Source of the DNA: Vibrio celticus
Lineage (GTDB): Bacteria > Pseudomonadota > Gammaproteobacteria > Enterobacterales > Vibrionaceae
DNA: 64,000 bases
Reading direction: 5' to 3'
Assembly (NCBI RefSeq): GCF_024347335.1
Contig: NZ_AP025463.1
Coordinates: 1,674,001 to 1,738,000, forward strand
Made by a program: the position numbers and the translations under genes. How positions within the stretch are numbered: the stretch's first letter is position 1; every line of letters starts with the position of its first letter. Shown here one piece after another: positions 34,956-44,563 of the stretch. A model generated the notes under the pieces. The model worked only from the letters and a program-made list of their open reading frames with translations, had not been told where the DNA came from and searched no databases.

Positions 34956-35162
34956 ATGAAACAACGACTTTTCAAGAACCTGAAGCTGGCATTAGGTGTT
35001 GGTTTTGGTGTTGCCATTCATCAGTACTTTTTTATGACGGATGGTGCGTTTGATTTCTATCGGCCAATGATGGCGTTTGCTTTTACGTTTGTAGTGAGCA
35101 GTATTGGTACACTTCTAAAAGAAAGAATCATGCGTAACAAGGAGACTAAAGAGGCATCATGA
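34956..35162 (+). CDS. small two-TM membrane protein
   Basis: The 68-aa product has two hydrophobic helices ('LALGVGFGVAIHQYFFM' and 'MMAFAFTFVVSSIGTLL'). ATG 34956 has GAGGG at a good distance; an ATG two codons earlier is also possible. The last bases overlap the next gene as ATGA, so the two are translated together. Unknown function. Confidence 0.55.
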   Translation: MKQRLFKNLKLALGVGFGVAIHQYFFMTDGAFDFYRPMMAFAFTFVVSSIGTLLKERIMRNKETKEAS

Positions 35163-35650
35163 CTAAAATCTATTTCGTATGTGGCTTTATCGGTTCGGGT
35201 AAAACGACTTACTCTAAAGCGCTTGCAGAAAAGCATGGCGCCTTTCGTTTCTCGATTGATGAGTGGATGATTCCTTTGTATGGCGAGCATATGGAGCGTG
35301 AGGTTTTTGATAGCCGGCTGGCTACGTTACAAGGGTTATTCAAGGACTCTGCAATGCAGCTGTTTTCTTTGGGTGTTCCGGTGATTTTTGACTTTGGTTT
35401 TTGGCGTAAATCAGACCGAGATTCTTTTACAAGCTGGGCATCAAACCTAGGTGTGGACAGCGAAGTTCATTATCTTGAGGTTCCGTTTGAGACTTGTAAG
35501 CAGAGAGCATTTAGCCGTAACTCGGAACTGAATGGCAAGTCTTATGAAATGACACCTGAAATGTTAGATCTGTTTTGGTCTTGGTTTGAGGTTCCCACTT
35601 CAAACGAAAATGGTATTTGGGTTCAACAGGAAGCTCAAAAAGGTATGTAG
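35159..35650 (+). CDS. P-loop kinase-like protein (AAA_33, zeta-toxin-like fold)
   Basis: The 163-aa protein has Walker A GFIGSGKTT at residues 8-16, 'RFSIDEWMIPLYG', 'VIFDFGFWRKSDRDSF' and 'EVPFETCKQRAFSRN'. Such proteins phosphorylate small molecules or antibiotics or act as zeta-type toxins. No antitoxin-like partner is seen: the gene that overlaps it encodes a membrane protein. I would not call it a toxin. Confidence 0.75.
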   Translation: MTKIYFVCGFIGSGKTTYSKALAEKHGAFRFSIDEWMIPLYGEHMEREVFDSRLATLQGLFKDSAMQLFSLGVPVIFDFGFWRKSDRDSFTSWASNLGVDSEVHYLEVPFETCKQRAFSRNSELNGKSYEMTPEMLDLFWSWFEVPTSNENGIWVQQEAQKGM

Positions 35651-35708
35651 CCAAGCATAGTTTGAGTTAGCAGCCCCTTAATATCGTAACAAGTGAATCG
35701 GAGGTTCA

Positions 35709-36113
35709 ATGGACAAAGCACGCAAAACACATTTTGACGAGTATCCCGATGATGTTCGAGCTCGGCTTGAAGAGTTGCGTTCATTAATCTTTGAGCTTTG
35801 CTCTGATTTGGATTTAGGTGAAGTTGAAGAGTCTCTGAAATGGGGCGAGCCTAGTTACAGCGTTAAGACGGGTAGCCCAATCCGAATCGACTGGAAGTTG
35901 AAATCACCAAACAACTATTACTTGTTCTTTAACTGTCAAACAAAGCTAATCGACACATTCAGAGAATTGCACGATGGCACATTGGTATTTCAAGGTAATC
36001 GGGCAATCATCTTGAACCTAACTGAACCACTTCCGAAGGCACCAATTAAGCAATGCTTAGAGCTAGCCTTAACTTATCAACAACGAAAACATCTACCGCT
36101 TCTTGGCGCGTAA
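35709..36113 (+). CDS. DUF1801-like protein
   Basis: The 134-aa protein has 'PDDVRARLEELRSLIFELCSDLDLGEVEESLKWGEPSY' and 'NYYLFFNCQTKLIDTFRELHDGTLVFQGNRAIILNL', the pattern of DUF1801 (YdhG-like). Function unknown. GGAGGT precedes the ATG. There is no attC between it and the kinase gene. Confidence 0.7.
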   Translation: MDKARKTHFDEYPDDVRARLEELRSLIFELCSDLDLGEVEESLKWGEPSYSVKTGSPIRIDWKLKSPNNYYLFFNCQTKLIDTFRELHDGTLVFQGNRAIILNLTEPLPKAPIKQCLELALTYQQRKHLPLLGA

Positions 36114-36175
36114 TTCTTACGTGTTGTCAGCTGCTTAACTGAATGTGGTTAGAATTTAGAAAGTACGCCTGCCAC

Positions 36176-36270
36176 TGATTTACAAGGCTTGGCACTTCTC
36201 GTTTAATGTAGGTTAGTGTTTAACGTCTTATGGTTTAGGTTAGTGGCGTTGCTCGGACCGTAAAGTGGTA
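36176..36270 (+). repeat. degenerate attC site
   Basis: GATTTACAAGGCTTGGCAC, then GGTTAGTGTTTAACG and GTGGCGTTGCTCGG parallel the VCR left, middle and right parts. The 3' core is not clear. Confidence 0.45.
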
Positions 36271-36287
36271 TGTGGACAGGGAAAGTT

Positions 36288-36620
36288 ATGAATCAACAAG
36301 AAGCCTTTATAGGATTTGCGGTTTATGGGGTTATCAGTAGTTTAATCGGCCTTTTTACGTTTTTTATTATCAAAGATGCAAAGTACAAACAAACATTGTG
36401 GACTTTGGAGTCTGTTATGTTTGGTATCTTCGCGATTGGTTCTATCTATTGTTCAGGTGGTAATGGGCCAGAATTGTTGGTCTGGATTCCGCTTGTTACT
36501 TTAATGTCTATTTACAATGTCCACTCCTTGAAATTTTGTGGTTCTTGTGGAAAAACTAACGGAAGAAAAAGTGGATTTTCATCCATTAAATCATGTAGTG
36601 AATGTGGTTATGCTTTATAG
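36288..36620 (+). CDS. membrane protein with C-terminal zinc ribbon
   Basis: The 110-aa protein has three hydrophobic segments (about residues 5-25, 36-50 and 60-75) and a C-terminal ribbon (CGSCGKTNGRKSG ... CSECGYAL). ATG 36288 with AGGGAAAG upstream is preferred to 36270. It is unlike the three soluble zinc-ribbon paralogues. Unknown function. Confidence 0.55.
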   Translation: MNQQEAFIGFAVYGVISSLIGLFTFFIIKDAKYKQTLWTLESVMFGIFAIGSIYCSGGNGPELLVWIPLVTLMSIYNVHSLKFCGSCGKTNGRKSGFSSIKSCSECGYAL

Positions 36621-36679
36621 TAAAGCTAAGAAATATCAGACGTTTGTTCATGTTAGTTTCAGCCTTAAAAGGAAGTTGT

Positions 36680-36961
36680 ATGAATTTAGATAAAGCTAAA
36701 AAACGTATCGCGAAGCAGGTTAAAAAAGGCGACCACGGATACCCAAAAATCACGTTAGCGTATTACGGGGCGACCAAAGATCTCGCAACGGAAGTCGCAG
36801 TTCAATTTATGCTGGGTGAGGGCGATGGTGTCCAAGAAGAACGTTTTTCTTGTGAAACCGAAATTCGAGATAATGAACTAATCCAAACGACGTTACTCAA
36901 GATAATCGAACGCGCTAATGTTAACTCAGTAATTGAAGTTGAAGGCGTGACGGTTCTTTAG
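36680..36961 (+). CDS. hypothetical protein, 93 aa
   Basis: The soluble protein starts MNLDKAKKRIAKQVKKGDHG with AAGGAAG 6 nt upstream of ATG 36680. The open frame extends further upstream but overlaps the previous gene. It has a basic N terminus and acidic middle (EERFSCETEIRDNELIQT). I do not recognise a family. Confidence 0.55.
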   Translation: MNLDKAKKRIAKQVKKGDHGYPKITLAYYGATKDLATEVAVQFMLGEGDGVQEERFSCETEIRDNELIQTTLLKIIERANVNSVIEVEGVTVL

Positions 36962-37025
36962 TTGTCTTAGTATCAGTCGGTGCGTTTGAAATTTTCTACT
37001 CATAATTTATCAAGGAAGAAACATT

Positions 37026-37484
37026 ATGAAATTAGCTCAGTTGAATATCGCTCTGGCAAAATACCCGTTAGATGCGCCGGAAATAAAAGAGTTTGTCGAT
37101 AACTTAGAGTTGGTTAATGGAATCGCAGAAAGCAGTGAAGGGTTCGTTTGGCGTCTGAAAGATGAATCTGGTGATGCCACCAACATCCAAGCTTTCGATG
37201 ATCCTAATATGATCGTGAACATGTCGGTGTGGGACTCTGTGGATTCGTTAAAGAACTTCATGTTCCGCACACATCACCGTGATTTCATGCGCAGAAAAGG
37301 AGACTGGTTTCATCGCTTATCTGAAGATACTTATGTTCTTTGGTGGATCGAAGAAGACCATATTCCCACACTCGAAGAAGCGACAGAGCGACTTGAACAC
37401 CTCAGAGAAATCGGTGATACGCCGTATGCCTTCACTTTTAAAACCAATTTTACATCATCAGAAGTGCCAAAGCAGCGTTCATAG
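37026..37484 (+). CDS. DUF3291-like protein
   Basis: The 152-aa protein contains 'LAQLNIALAKYPLDAPEIKEFVDNLELVNGIAESSEGFVWRL' and 'NMSVWDSVDSLKNFMFRTHHRDFMRRKGDWF', which is DUF3291. The fold is a dimeric alpha-beta barrel of the heme-degrading/monooxygenase-like class; no activity is known. AAGGAAG precedes the ATG. Confidence 0.8.
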   Translation: MKLAQLNIALAKYPLDAPEIKEFVDNLELVNGIAESSEGFVWRLKDESGDATNIQAFDDPNMIVNMSVWDSVDSLKNFMFRTHHRDFMRRKGDWFHRLSEDTYVLWWIEEDHIPTLEEATERLEHLREIGDTPYAFTFKTNFTSSEVPKQRS

Positions 37485-37578
37485 ATAACCAAGGTTATGT
37501 TTTTAGACGTTTTATGGCAATTCACGTGAAGATGAGTCGATTGTTGGTATGATGTTTCTATAGTCTTCGAGAGGTTTA

Positions 37579-37875
37579 ATGGTGTTGAAAATGAAAAGTA
37601 GTGTACTTGCGGTGTGTTTATTCGGTTTCAGCATGAGTGCTAGCGCTTCAACACTGGAAGAGTGTGCCAAACTCCTTCCTGATGGTCACACGTATAAAGT
37701 AGAGATCATTTTAGACGTAGATAAGACTGAGAAGGATCCAACGGTGAAAGGCAGTTTTGGTGTGACGGGCGGAGCCGATGCGCCAGATACTTTTGATATC
37801 GGTGATTTTGTCGAATGCGCAGGTCCTCTGATCAAAACCGTAGATACAGACAGCAACGATGCGTCTAATTCCTAG
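37579..37875 (+). CDS. small exported protein, unknown
   Basis: The 98-aa product has a signal peptide (MKSSVLAVCLFGFSMSASAS after a short MVLK). The mature part has two Cys (EECAK and VECAG) that could form a disulphide. AGAGG precedes ATG 37579; ATG 37591 is an alternative. The acidic C terminus (KTVDTDSNDASNS) is disordered. No family known to me. Confidence 0.55.
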   Translation: MVLKMKSSVLAVCLFGFSMSASASTLEECAKLLPDGHTYKVEIILDVDKTEKDPTVKGSFGVTGGADAPDTFDIGDFVECAGPLIKTVDTDSNDASNS

Positions 37876-37962
37876 TCACAGATTGTCGCGAAAATAGTTC
37901 ACTTTCGTCATGGAAGACATGATCAGGGGTACTTAAACTAGGTTGAGGTGAATAGGGTAATT

Positions 37963-38415
37963 ATGGGCGATTATTTAGATATTTGGTTTACGGTTACCTC
38001 CTTAGTTTTTATTGTAAGCTTACTTTCAGCACTTTTTGTTGGGGTCTGGCGTAAAAATATAAAAGCGTTGATTCTCTTAAGTGGAGTCGCAGCAATCAGT
38101 ATCGTTCTGTTTCTCTCTCAGAAGTATCAAATCCGAAATATCCTAGCTGAAGAGCTGAGCGTGTCGAGTTTTGTTGTGGAGGCTCATGAGGAGTTTGAAG
38201 AATCTAAATTGTTAGATTCTTTGAGAAGTAGTAACTACGTAACGATGAATAGAACGAAACCTTTGTCAAAAAGTAAAGTACGTATTGTTATTAACTCTGG
38301 CGAGGTTGAGTTATTGATAGCTCAAGACTCTAAGAACGAAGAACTGTTTTGGATCTATTACCCCAAATACCGATTTAGTCGTTTAAACCCAATTGGAAAG
38401 GTACGTATCCGTTAA
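37963..38415 (+). CDS. two-TM protein with extracytoplasmic domain
   Basis: The 150-aa product has two membrane helices (about residues 7-27 and 33-51), then a soluble domain ('EFEESKLLDSLRSSNYVTMNRTKPLSKSKVRIVINSGEVELLIAQDS'). ATG 37963 with AGGG upstream is preferred to GTG 37948. Unknown function; it ends at a strong terminator. Confidence 0.55.
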   Translation: MGDYLDIWFTVTSLVFIVSLLSALFVGVWRKNIKALILLSGVAAISIVLFLSQKYQIRNILAEELSVSSFVVEAHEEFEESKLLDSLRSSNYVTMNRTKPLSKSKVRIVINSGEVELLIAQDSKNEELFWIYYPKYRFSRLNPIGKVRIR

Positions 38416-38454
38416 ACATAAGTGCACAATTGCCACAGCGACTTTCAGTAACAA

Positions 38455-38488
38455 AAATACCGCCGTAATCAACGGCGGTATTTTTTAT
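38455..38488. terminator. bidirectional terminator
   Basis: AAATACCGCCG, a short loop, CGGCGGTATTTTTT. It closes the plus-strand run and the minus-strand efflux operon. Confidence 0.85.
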
Positions 38489-38524
38489 TACGCTTATAAC
38501 ATCATTCAGCAGAGAACAAAGAGC

Positions 38525-38896
38525 CTAGTTAACGTGGGCTAATTCGACACTCAGTGTTTCATTGGCGACTTTCCAATCGCCACCTAACGCTTTATACACC
38601 GCAATCGTGGTGTTGGCGGTTTGAAGCTTGGCGGCTACTTGGCGATCTTGCATCGCTTTTTGTTGTCTTTGTGCGTCTAACACCGATAAGTAATCGACTA
38701 GGCCTGCTTTGTATAGCGACTTTGCTTTGTTCACCGCGTTATCGACGGCAAGGGTGGCTTCATCGATGCGCTTTTGGTTTTCTTGGCTACGACCATAGGC
38801 AAACAAGCTTGAATCGACTTCTGCAAAGGCGCTGTCTACCGAGTGTTGGTAGTTAAGCGCTGCAGAACGGAACCTTGCTTCGTTCATTTCCACCAT
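38525..38896 (-). pseudogene. outer-membrane efflux protein, C-terminal part (split by IS)
   Basis: The 123-aa tail of a NodT-type outer-membrane factor: 'NEARFRSAALNYQHSVDSAFAEVDSSL', 'KSLYKAGLVDYLSVLDAQRQ' and 'TIAVYKALGGDW' are the conserved C-terminal helices of the family. It is separated from its N-terminal 379 residues by the IS3-family element. Codon phase is kept if the IS and one copy of the 7-bp repeat are removed. Confidence 0.85.
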
Positions 38897-38941
38897 GGCT
38901 TCCGGTGTTTTTCAAGGTAGTTGTCATCATTTGCTTACTTA

Positions 38942-39989
38942 TTAAGCAGCTTCTCTTTCTGGATTTAGGTGAACGTCACCAACAGGCGCACAGTTCCTGA
39001 TATCACCAGACCACCGCTCAGGCTTTCGCTGTTTTGCAGCGAGCAATACCTCTACACGACGCTTCAAGATCTCTTTATCTTTTCCATTGTGACGCTCTGA
39101 AGGCGTGACGTAATTTAGCTGACTGTGCTTGTGCTCGGTGTTGTACCAGCGTACGAAGGCTTCAACCCAACTTCGGCTACTATCGATTGTTTCAAAGCCC
39201 TTTGTTGGCCAGCTTGGCATGTACTTTACCGTGCGGAACAATGACTCAACATACGGGTTATCATCACTGACTCTTGGGCGACTATACGATGAAGTAATAC
39301 CTAACTCTTCCATTTTGGCTTTGAACGTCAACGACTTCATCGGCGCACCATTATCGGAGTGAAGAACCAGCGCTTGATTGAAGCACTGCTCTCGCATCAA
39401 CGTTCGTTGCAGAAGTTGTGACGCCAGCTCACCGCATTCATGCTCATACACTTCATAACCAACAATTTTCGACTGTAGATGTCCTCAATGACATACAGGT
39501 AATAATGTTGGCCTCGAACTTTTGAAGGTAAGTAAGTGATATCCCACGTATAGACTTGGTTCGAGTCCGTCGCTGTGTAACTGGTTGGCTTCGCTTGCTT
39601 CTGTCTGCTCCGCTGACGACCTCGTTTGTGAAGTTGCCCTGCGTACTCAACACTCGGTAGTAGCTCGACTCAGAGGCGATATACTCACCTCTATCAAGCA
39701 GTGTCGGGACGATTTGAGTTGGAGGCAAGCTTGCGAACTCAGAGCGGTTACACACCTCGATTATCGCATCACGTTCTTCCTGCGACAGCTTGTTAGCAGG
39801 CTCAGGTCTGAGGCATATTGGCCTTTTGTCAGCTTGAACTTCACCTTGCTGATACCAGCGACGATACGTTCTCAAGTCGATTTGAACTTCATGGCAAGCT
39901 GGCTCTAAACGACATCCGCATTGCTTCGCTTCAAGGATAAGAGTCACTATGGTCTGCCTTTCATCGGTTGAGGTTAGTCGTCCTCTGGC
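38942..39989 (-). pseudogene. IS3 transposase OrfB, frameshifted
   Basis: The DDE integrase part of the transposase: first Asp in 'YTWDITYL', second in 'VLHSDNGAPMK' and the Glu in 'NPYVESLF'. The frame is broken at about 39637-39639 (one G missing from a run), 39520-39526, and 39466-39469 (one A missing). As read it cannot make a full OrfB or OrfAB. Confidence 0.75.
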
Positions 39990-40474
39990 TCTTCCCCGTA
40001 AAAGGCTCTCAGCTTTTTTCTTAGTACCAAGAGAGCGGCCGTTTCAGCGAGTGCTTTTTCTTTGAGTCGTAAATCTTTCTTCAACTCTTTGATTTCAAGT
40101 TTGTCAGCTTTAGCCTGCTTCTTTGCTTCAGCTTCCTGCTCTTTACTCGACTTAAACCCTTGCATACAATCGCTGCGCCAGCTTTGGATTTGCTCTGGAA
40201 AAAGACCTTTTTCACGACAATATTGGCTGAGTTCACTTTCTGTCATTGAGTAGGTTTCAGCGACGATGGCGAGTTTAGTTTGAGCAGACCACTGCTCTGA
40301 TGAAGTGTTGCTATTTGGCACTGCGGCTCCTGAACGTCTGAGTTGCTTGCGCCAATGATACAGGGTCGCAGTGCTAATTCCTTCCTCTTCCGACACTTCT
40401 TTAACTGACATTGAATATGGAGGCAACAGCTTCTTCAATATAGCTTCTTTTCTTTCTACTGAGATACGAGACAC
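39974..40474 (-). CDS. IS3 transposase OrfA
   Basis: The 166-aa protein has an N-terminal helix-turn-helix ('SMSVKEVSEEEGISTATLYHWRKQLR'), a second similar motif ('ESELSQYCREKGLFPEQIQSWRSDC') and a C-terminal Lys/Glu-rich coiled coil. It is the DNA-binding half of an IS3-type transposase. Its 3' end carries the AAAAAAG slippery site, and slipping back one base would continue into OrfB. Confidence 0.8.
   Translation of the reverse strand: MSRISVERKEAILKKLLPPYSMSVKEVSEEEGISTATLYHWRKQLRRSGAAVPNSNTSSEQWSAQTKLAIVAETYSMTESELSQYCREKGLFPEQIQSWRSDCMQGFKSSKEQEAEAKKQAKADKLEIKELKKDLRLKEKALAETAALLVLRKKLRAFYGEEPEDD
40013..40019 (-). promoter_or_regulatory. A6G programmed -1 frameshift site
   Basis: The minus strand reads AGA AAA AAG in the OrfA frame. 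A -1 slip gives KKAESLLRGRARGRL, which runs straight into the OrfB frame, the usual way IS3 elements make OrfAB. Confidence 0.6.
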
Positions 40475-40535
40475 AATTACTCTTTATCGCCCAAACTGGT
40501 TAAATTTTAACAGTGACAACTACCCTGCCAGATAG

Positions 40536-41672
40536 GGCTTCCCCTCGGCCACCATCGAATACATTCCAACTTATGCCTGCAGATGCCGCCCAACCGAATG
40601 AGTCGCTACTGAACAGATCATCAAAACTCCCGGTTGTCACTCCTGGCGTACCCGTTAGGAAGAATTTTGGATAGCGATTGGCAATGCTTGCGCCGAGTTC
40701 TTCGTTAATGGCTGCCATTTCGCGTTCTGCAATTCGGATGTCTGGGCGTTGTTCTAACAAGTCAGAAGGTAAGCCTGTAGGAATCACATCCTTCATTCTC
40801 GGTAACGTAAATTCACCCGCTAAACGTTGGTTCACGCTCGTAAGTGATTCGCCTAACAACACTGCCATGCGTTGTTTGTGAACTTGCTCTGCGATTTCAA
40901 GTTGAGGAACAATGGATTCAGTTGCGGCAAGCATGGCTTTGGCTTGAGCAAGATCTAACTCCGAGCCATAGCCGCTGCGAACAACTTTGGTGACCAGTTC
41001 TAAAGTCTGCTTTTGGTCGGAAATGTTCTCTAGTGCGATCGCTTTTCGCTCTTGAGCGCCACGATATTGTAGGTAGTTGTGAATGACATCGGCAGTGATC
41101 AAGGTATTCAAACCCGATTGGAATATCTCGGCTTGTTCAACTCGAATCGTCGCCGCGTTGGATTGCTTATCGATACGTCCAAACAAGTCCATTTCCCATG
41201 CGATGCTTGCACCTAAGAACCCGCCATCGTGTTGCGCTTCCAGCAACGACATCCCCGTTGCTGATTCAACCGCATCAGAGGCGCCAAATACCGGGCCGAG
41301 TAGGGAGTCGTTCTCACTCAGTTGGTAATTGTAATAACCACCGCCGACATTGATGGTTGGGACTTTGAATGATTCCACAACGCTCTTATATGAGTTAGCC
41401 ATGTTGATTCGCTCGGCGGCCAATTTAAGTGGGATGTTTTGGTTTTGAACATCGGCTACTAACTGGTTGAGCGTCGGGTCATTGAACTGTGTCCACCAAT
41501 GATTGTGCTGTTCGTTTTGGCTCACGCCGTCTTGGTTCACATCACCTTGGCTATATAAGAAAGTCTCAGCCATGGTCGTTTGTGGTTCTTCGTAATCGGG
41601 GCCAACCGCACAACCTGTTAGCAACAAGGCAAGAGCAATAGGAGCCACTTTAAACTTAGTTAATGGGTACAT
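40536..41672 (-). pseudogene. outer-membrane efflux protein, N-terminal part (split by IS)
   Basis: This is residues 1-379 of a NodT/OprM-type factor with a lipoprotein signal (ALALLLTGCAVGPDYEEP). Conserved motifs include 'DPTLNQLVADVQNQN', 'SIAWEMDLFGRIDKQ', 'LEQRPDIRIAERE' and 'GISWNVFDGGRGEA'. The IS inserts right after GEA and adds a short false tail ending at 40500. With the fragment at 38525-38896 the intact gene would encode 502 aa. It would form the outer-membrane channel for the RND pump encoded 2 nt upstream. Confidence 0.9.
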
Positions 41673-41674
41673 GT

Positions 41675-43243
41675 TTATTGCTCCTTGTTGAATGAGGTTG
41701 GAGTACCGATGTTTGTAGTTTGAGGCGTCGCATCGAGTACAACTACAGCATCTTTAATGGCTTCAGCCACTGTCTTTTTTTCTTCAGTTCGATAGAAGAG
41801 CTTGTACAGCGCAGGCATTACAAACAGAGACAACACGGTTGCCGCAGCCAAGCCACCGATAATGGTCGCCGCCATTTGGTCAAATAGCAGGTCACTAAGC
41901 AGCGGGATCATGCCAAGTGCTGTGGTAAGTGCGCCCATTGAGATCGCCATTGTACGGTTCACGGTTGCTTCTTTAATTGCGTCTGACAGTGAGCGACCGT
42001 CTTTACGTTCAAGCTCGATCTGGTCCATCAACACGATGCCGTTCTTGATGATCATACCGGTCAAGGTTACCGCGCCAATCAGCGCCATGAAGCCGAATGG
42101 TTTATCCAACAGCAATAAGCTGAATGTTGCACCCGTCGCCGCAAGCGGTAGGGTGGTGAAGATGATCACTGGCTGTTTGAAGCCGTTAAACATCGCCACT
42201 AAGATAATCACCATCAACAGCATTGCTTTAGGTAGCTGCTTAAGAATATCGCTGACGGCTTTGTGCTCGTCGTAATATTCGCCGCCCCATTCCAAGTGGT
42301 AACCATCGGGAAGGTGGATGGATTCAATTTGTTCTTTAACCGAGTTTCTTACCGCTGCAGGAGTGGTGTAACGACCAACGCCAGCTTGTGCGGTGATGGT
42401 TTTTACACGGTCGCGACGCCAAATCATGGTCTCTTCACTGGTCAGCTCAAAGCCATCAATGACTTGACCCAGTGGAACGCTGTGAATGCCTAACAGAGAG
42501 CGAACCGGTAGAGTTTCAAGCGATTGAATTGAGCTCTCTGTGCCACGCAGTTGAATCGTGACTAGCTCATCATTCAAGTTCATACGACCCAGTGGCATGC
42601 CTTCTGACGCGCGTTTCATCGCGAATGCAATGTCGGCACGGTTAATACCAGCTAGACGCATCTTGTCTTGGTTGATGACAGGTTCTAGAACCTTGCTCTT
42701 TTGTCGCCAGTCGTCACGCACGTATTTGGTGTCTGGATGACGAGCAAAGATCGCTTTAGCTTGCTCTGATAAGCCGTGAAGCACCTCGACATCTGGGCCG
42801 GAGAAACGCGCTTCAACACTGAATTTATCAGCAGTCGCCAGTTTTAAGCTTCTAAAACGAGGATCGGCGTTTGGAAACTCTTCCATTAACCATTTGTCAC
42901 CACGCGCAATCAGCGGGCTGAGTGACGGGAAATCGGTAGCGTTAATCAAGATCTGACCATAAGCAGGGTCAAACGGTTCTGGTTCAATGGTTACTGAGAA
43001 GCGAGGAGCACCCGCGCCAACGTATGTTGAGATACTGTCGACTTCCGGCTGTTCTAACAACCACTGTTCGATGCGCTTCATGTCCTCTGAGGTTTGTTCA
43101 ACCTTGGCACCATTCGGTAGCCAGTAATCTAGAAACAGGATGGGCCTGTCGGCTTGTGGAATGAAGTTAACCGCGATGCTCGGTACAGCTAATGCCGTCA
43201 CTAATATCAGCGGAATAAGCCCCGTTAGTGCTTTGAGTGGGTG
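41675..43243 (-). pseudogene. RND efflux pump, C-terminal half (3' exon)
   Basis: The 3' exon begins HPLKALTGLIPLILVTALAVP and continues 'NFIPQADRPILFLDYWLPNG', with the second set of RND membrane helices ('GFKQPVIIFTTLPLAATGATF', 'GIVLMDQIELERKDGRSLSDAI', 'MGALTTALGMIPLL'). In the uninterrupted gene this is residues ~520-1040. The exon is intact up to the stop at 41675, which is 2 nt from the ATG of the outer-membrane gene. Confidence 0.85.
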
Positions 43244-43281
43244 GTGAGTAGACCGTGGGAGCTTCCCCCACAGCCTCTCGC

Positions 43282-43316
43282 AGAACGGTACGTGAACCTC
43301 TCAATTCATACCGCTC
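43282..43316 (-). ncRNA. group II intron 2, domain V
   Basis: On the minus strand GAGCGGTATGAATTGAGAG ... CACGTACCGTTCT folds as the domain V hairpin. The stem pairs (GAGCGGTA with TACCGTTC) are conserved relative to intron 1 although the sequence differs. Confidence 0.85.
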
Positions 43317-43319
43317 CCA

Positions 43320-44563
43320 TCAAGCAAACGCACCTAACATTCCTTGCTTCCAATGGGCAAACAAGTGGGGGTTCTGCTCTGAAATCCTTTCCAAGAATCT
43401 CATTGCTTGTGTTTTGTGACGTCGTAATGGCTTAAACTTTCGTCTCGCCCAACGAACCAGAGCTTTATTTACGTGCCTGCACATGCCATACAGTGCCGAG
43501 CGATAGTAGCGACCATAGTAGTTGATCCACCCGTTTATCATTGGGTTTAACCACTTAGCCATTTGCGCTATGCTAAGTTCTGTTTTCATCCGCACTCGTA
43601 ACTTTCTAATTTTCAATCTCATTGATTTTAATGCTGATTTGCTCACTGCCGGCGAGAAGCTTAAAAATAAGCTATTGCGTTTCCAGTTTTTGCAAACCCT
43701 ACGCATAAAGGTATAGCCAAGAAAGTCGAAACTGGTATGTTCCGAATCACCTTTTCTACTCCCATCTTTACAATATACTATTTTGGTTTTGTGGGTGGAG
43801 CTCAAGTCCACAATCCTCAAAACGAGCTTTCAGAGCCTCAAGCATCTGCTGAGCTTCGCTTTCAGTATTACAATGAACCAAACCATCATCAGCATAACGG
43901 CACCATAATGTTTTGGGGAAATGCTTTGTAGCCATTTATCAAAACATAATGTAGAAATAGGTTCGCTAATACAGGGCTAATAACGCCACCTTGCGGTGTC
44001 CCCATCTGCCTAGTTTTGAGGTCGCCATCTTCCATTTGCATCGGTGCTACTAGCCAGCGCTCTATATACAACCTTACCCAAGTGAGATTGGTGTGTTTAT
44101 ATACCGCTTTAAGTAACAGATCATGCCGAATGTTATCGAACAGCCCTTTAATATCAAACTCAAGTACCCAGTTATAGTTCCAACATCGCTTACGAGTGAC
44201 ACCTATAGCATCAAGCGCTGATTTATTAGGTCTATACCCATATGAGTCTGGCAAAAAGATCCGCTCAACCTTTGGCTCAAATTCAAGTTTTACGACCATT
44301 TGTGCGATCCGATCGCTTACCGTTGGTATACCTAAAATCCGTTCTCCTCCACTTTTCTTCGGTATACTTACCGCTTTAACTGGAGGTGGAAAATAGGTGC
44401 CAGAAGATAATCGATTCCAGATCTTATAAAGATTACCTTTTAGATTTCTTTCGAAACCTTCAATAGATTGATTATCAACTCCTGCACTTCCTTTATTAGC
44501 TTTAACTAATTCGTAGGCGTGCTTCACTGCCCACTTTGAAATGGTAAATGGTTTTGCTTCCAT
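43320..44563 (-). pseudogene. ltrA: group II intron 2 reverse transcriptase, three frame breaks
   Basis: Pieces of one RT of about 415 aa. The first (from 44563) has 'GSAGVDNQSIEGF', 'PYGYRPNKSA-like' and 'MGTPQGGVISPVLANLFLHYV'. Restoring one T near 43939 and one A near 43917 opens the catalytic 'CRYADDGLVHCN' (43890 region). A third break near 43803 leads into 'KTKIVYCKDG' and the maturase end at 43320. The RT cannot be made as read, so splicing would need help in trans. Confidence 0.8.

Larger units (their letters stand above)
38904..40535 (-). mobile_element. IS3-family insertion sequence
   Basis: The element (1,632 bp) lies between two copies of GGCTTCC (38897-38903 and 40536-40542). 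Near both ends the inverted motif AGGTAGTTGTCA / GGGTAGTTGTCA is found. It encodes an OrfA and a broken OrfB. The 7-bp direct repeat is longer than the usual 3-5 bp of IS3, so the exact ends may be a few bases further in. Confidence 0.85.

Noticed and set aside
35159..35650. P-loop kinase considered as a zeta-type toxin
   Set aside because: The overlapping upstream gene encodes a small membrane protein, not an epsilon-like antitoxin, and the fold is shared with many metabolic kinases.
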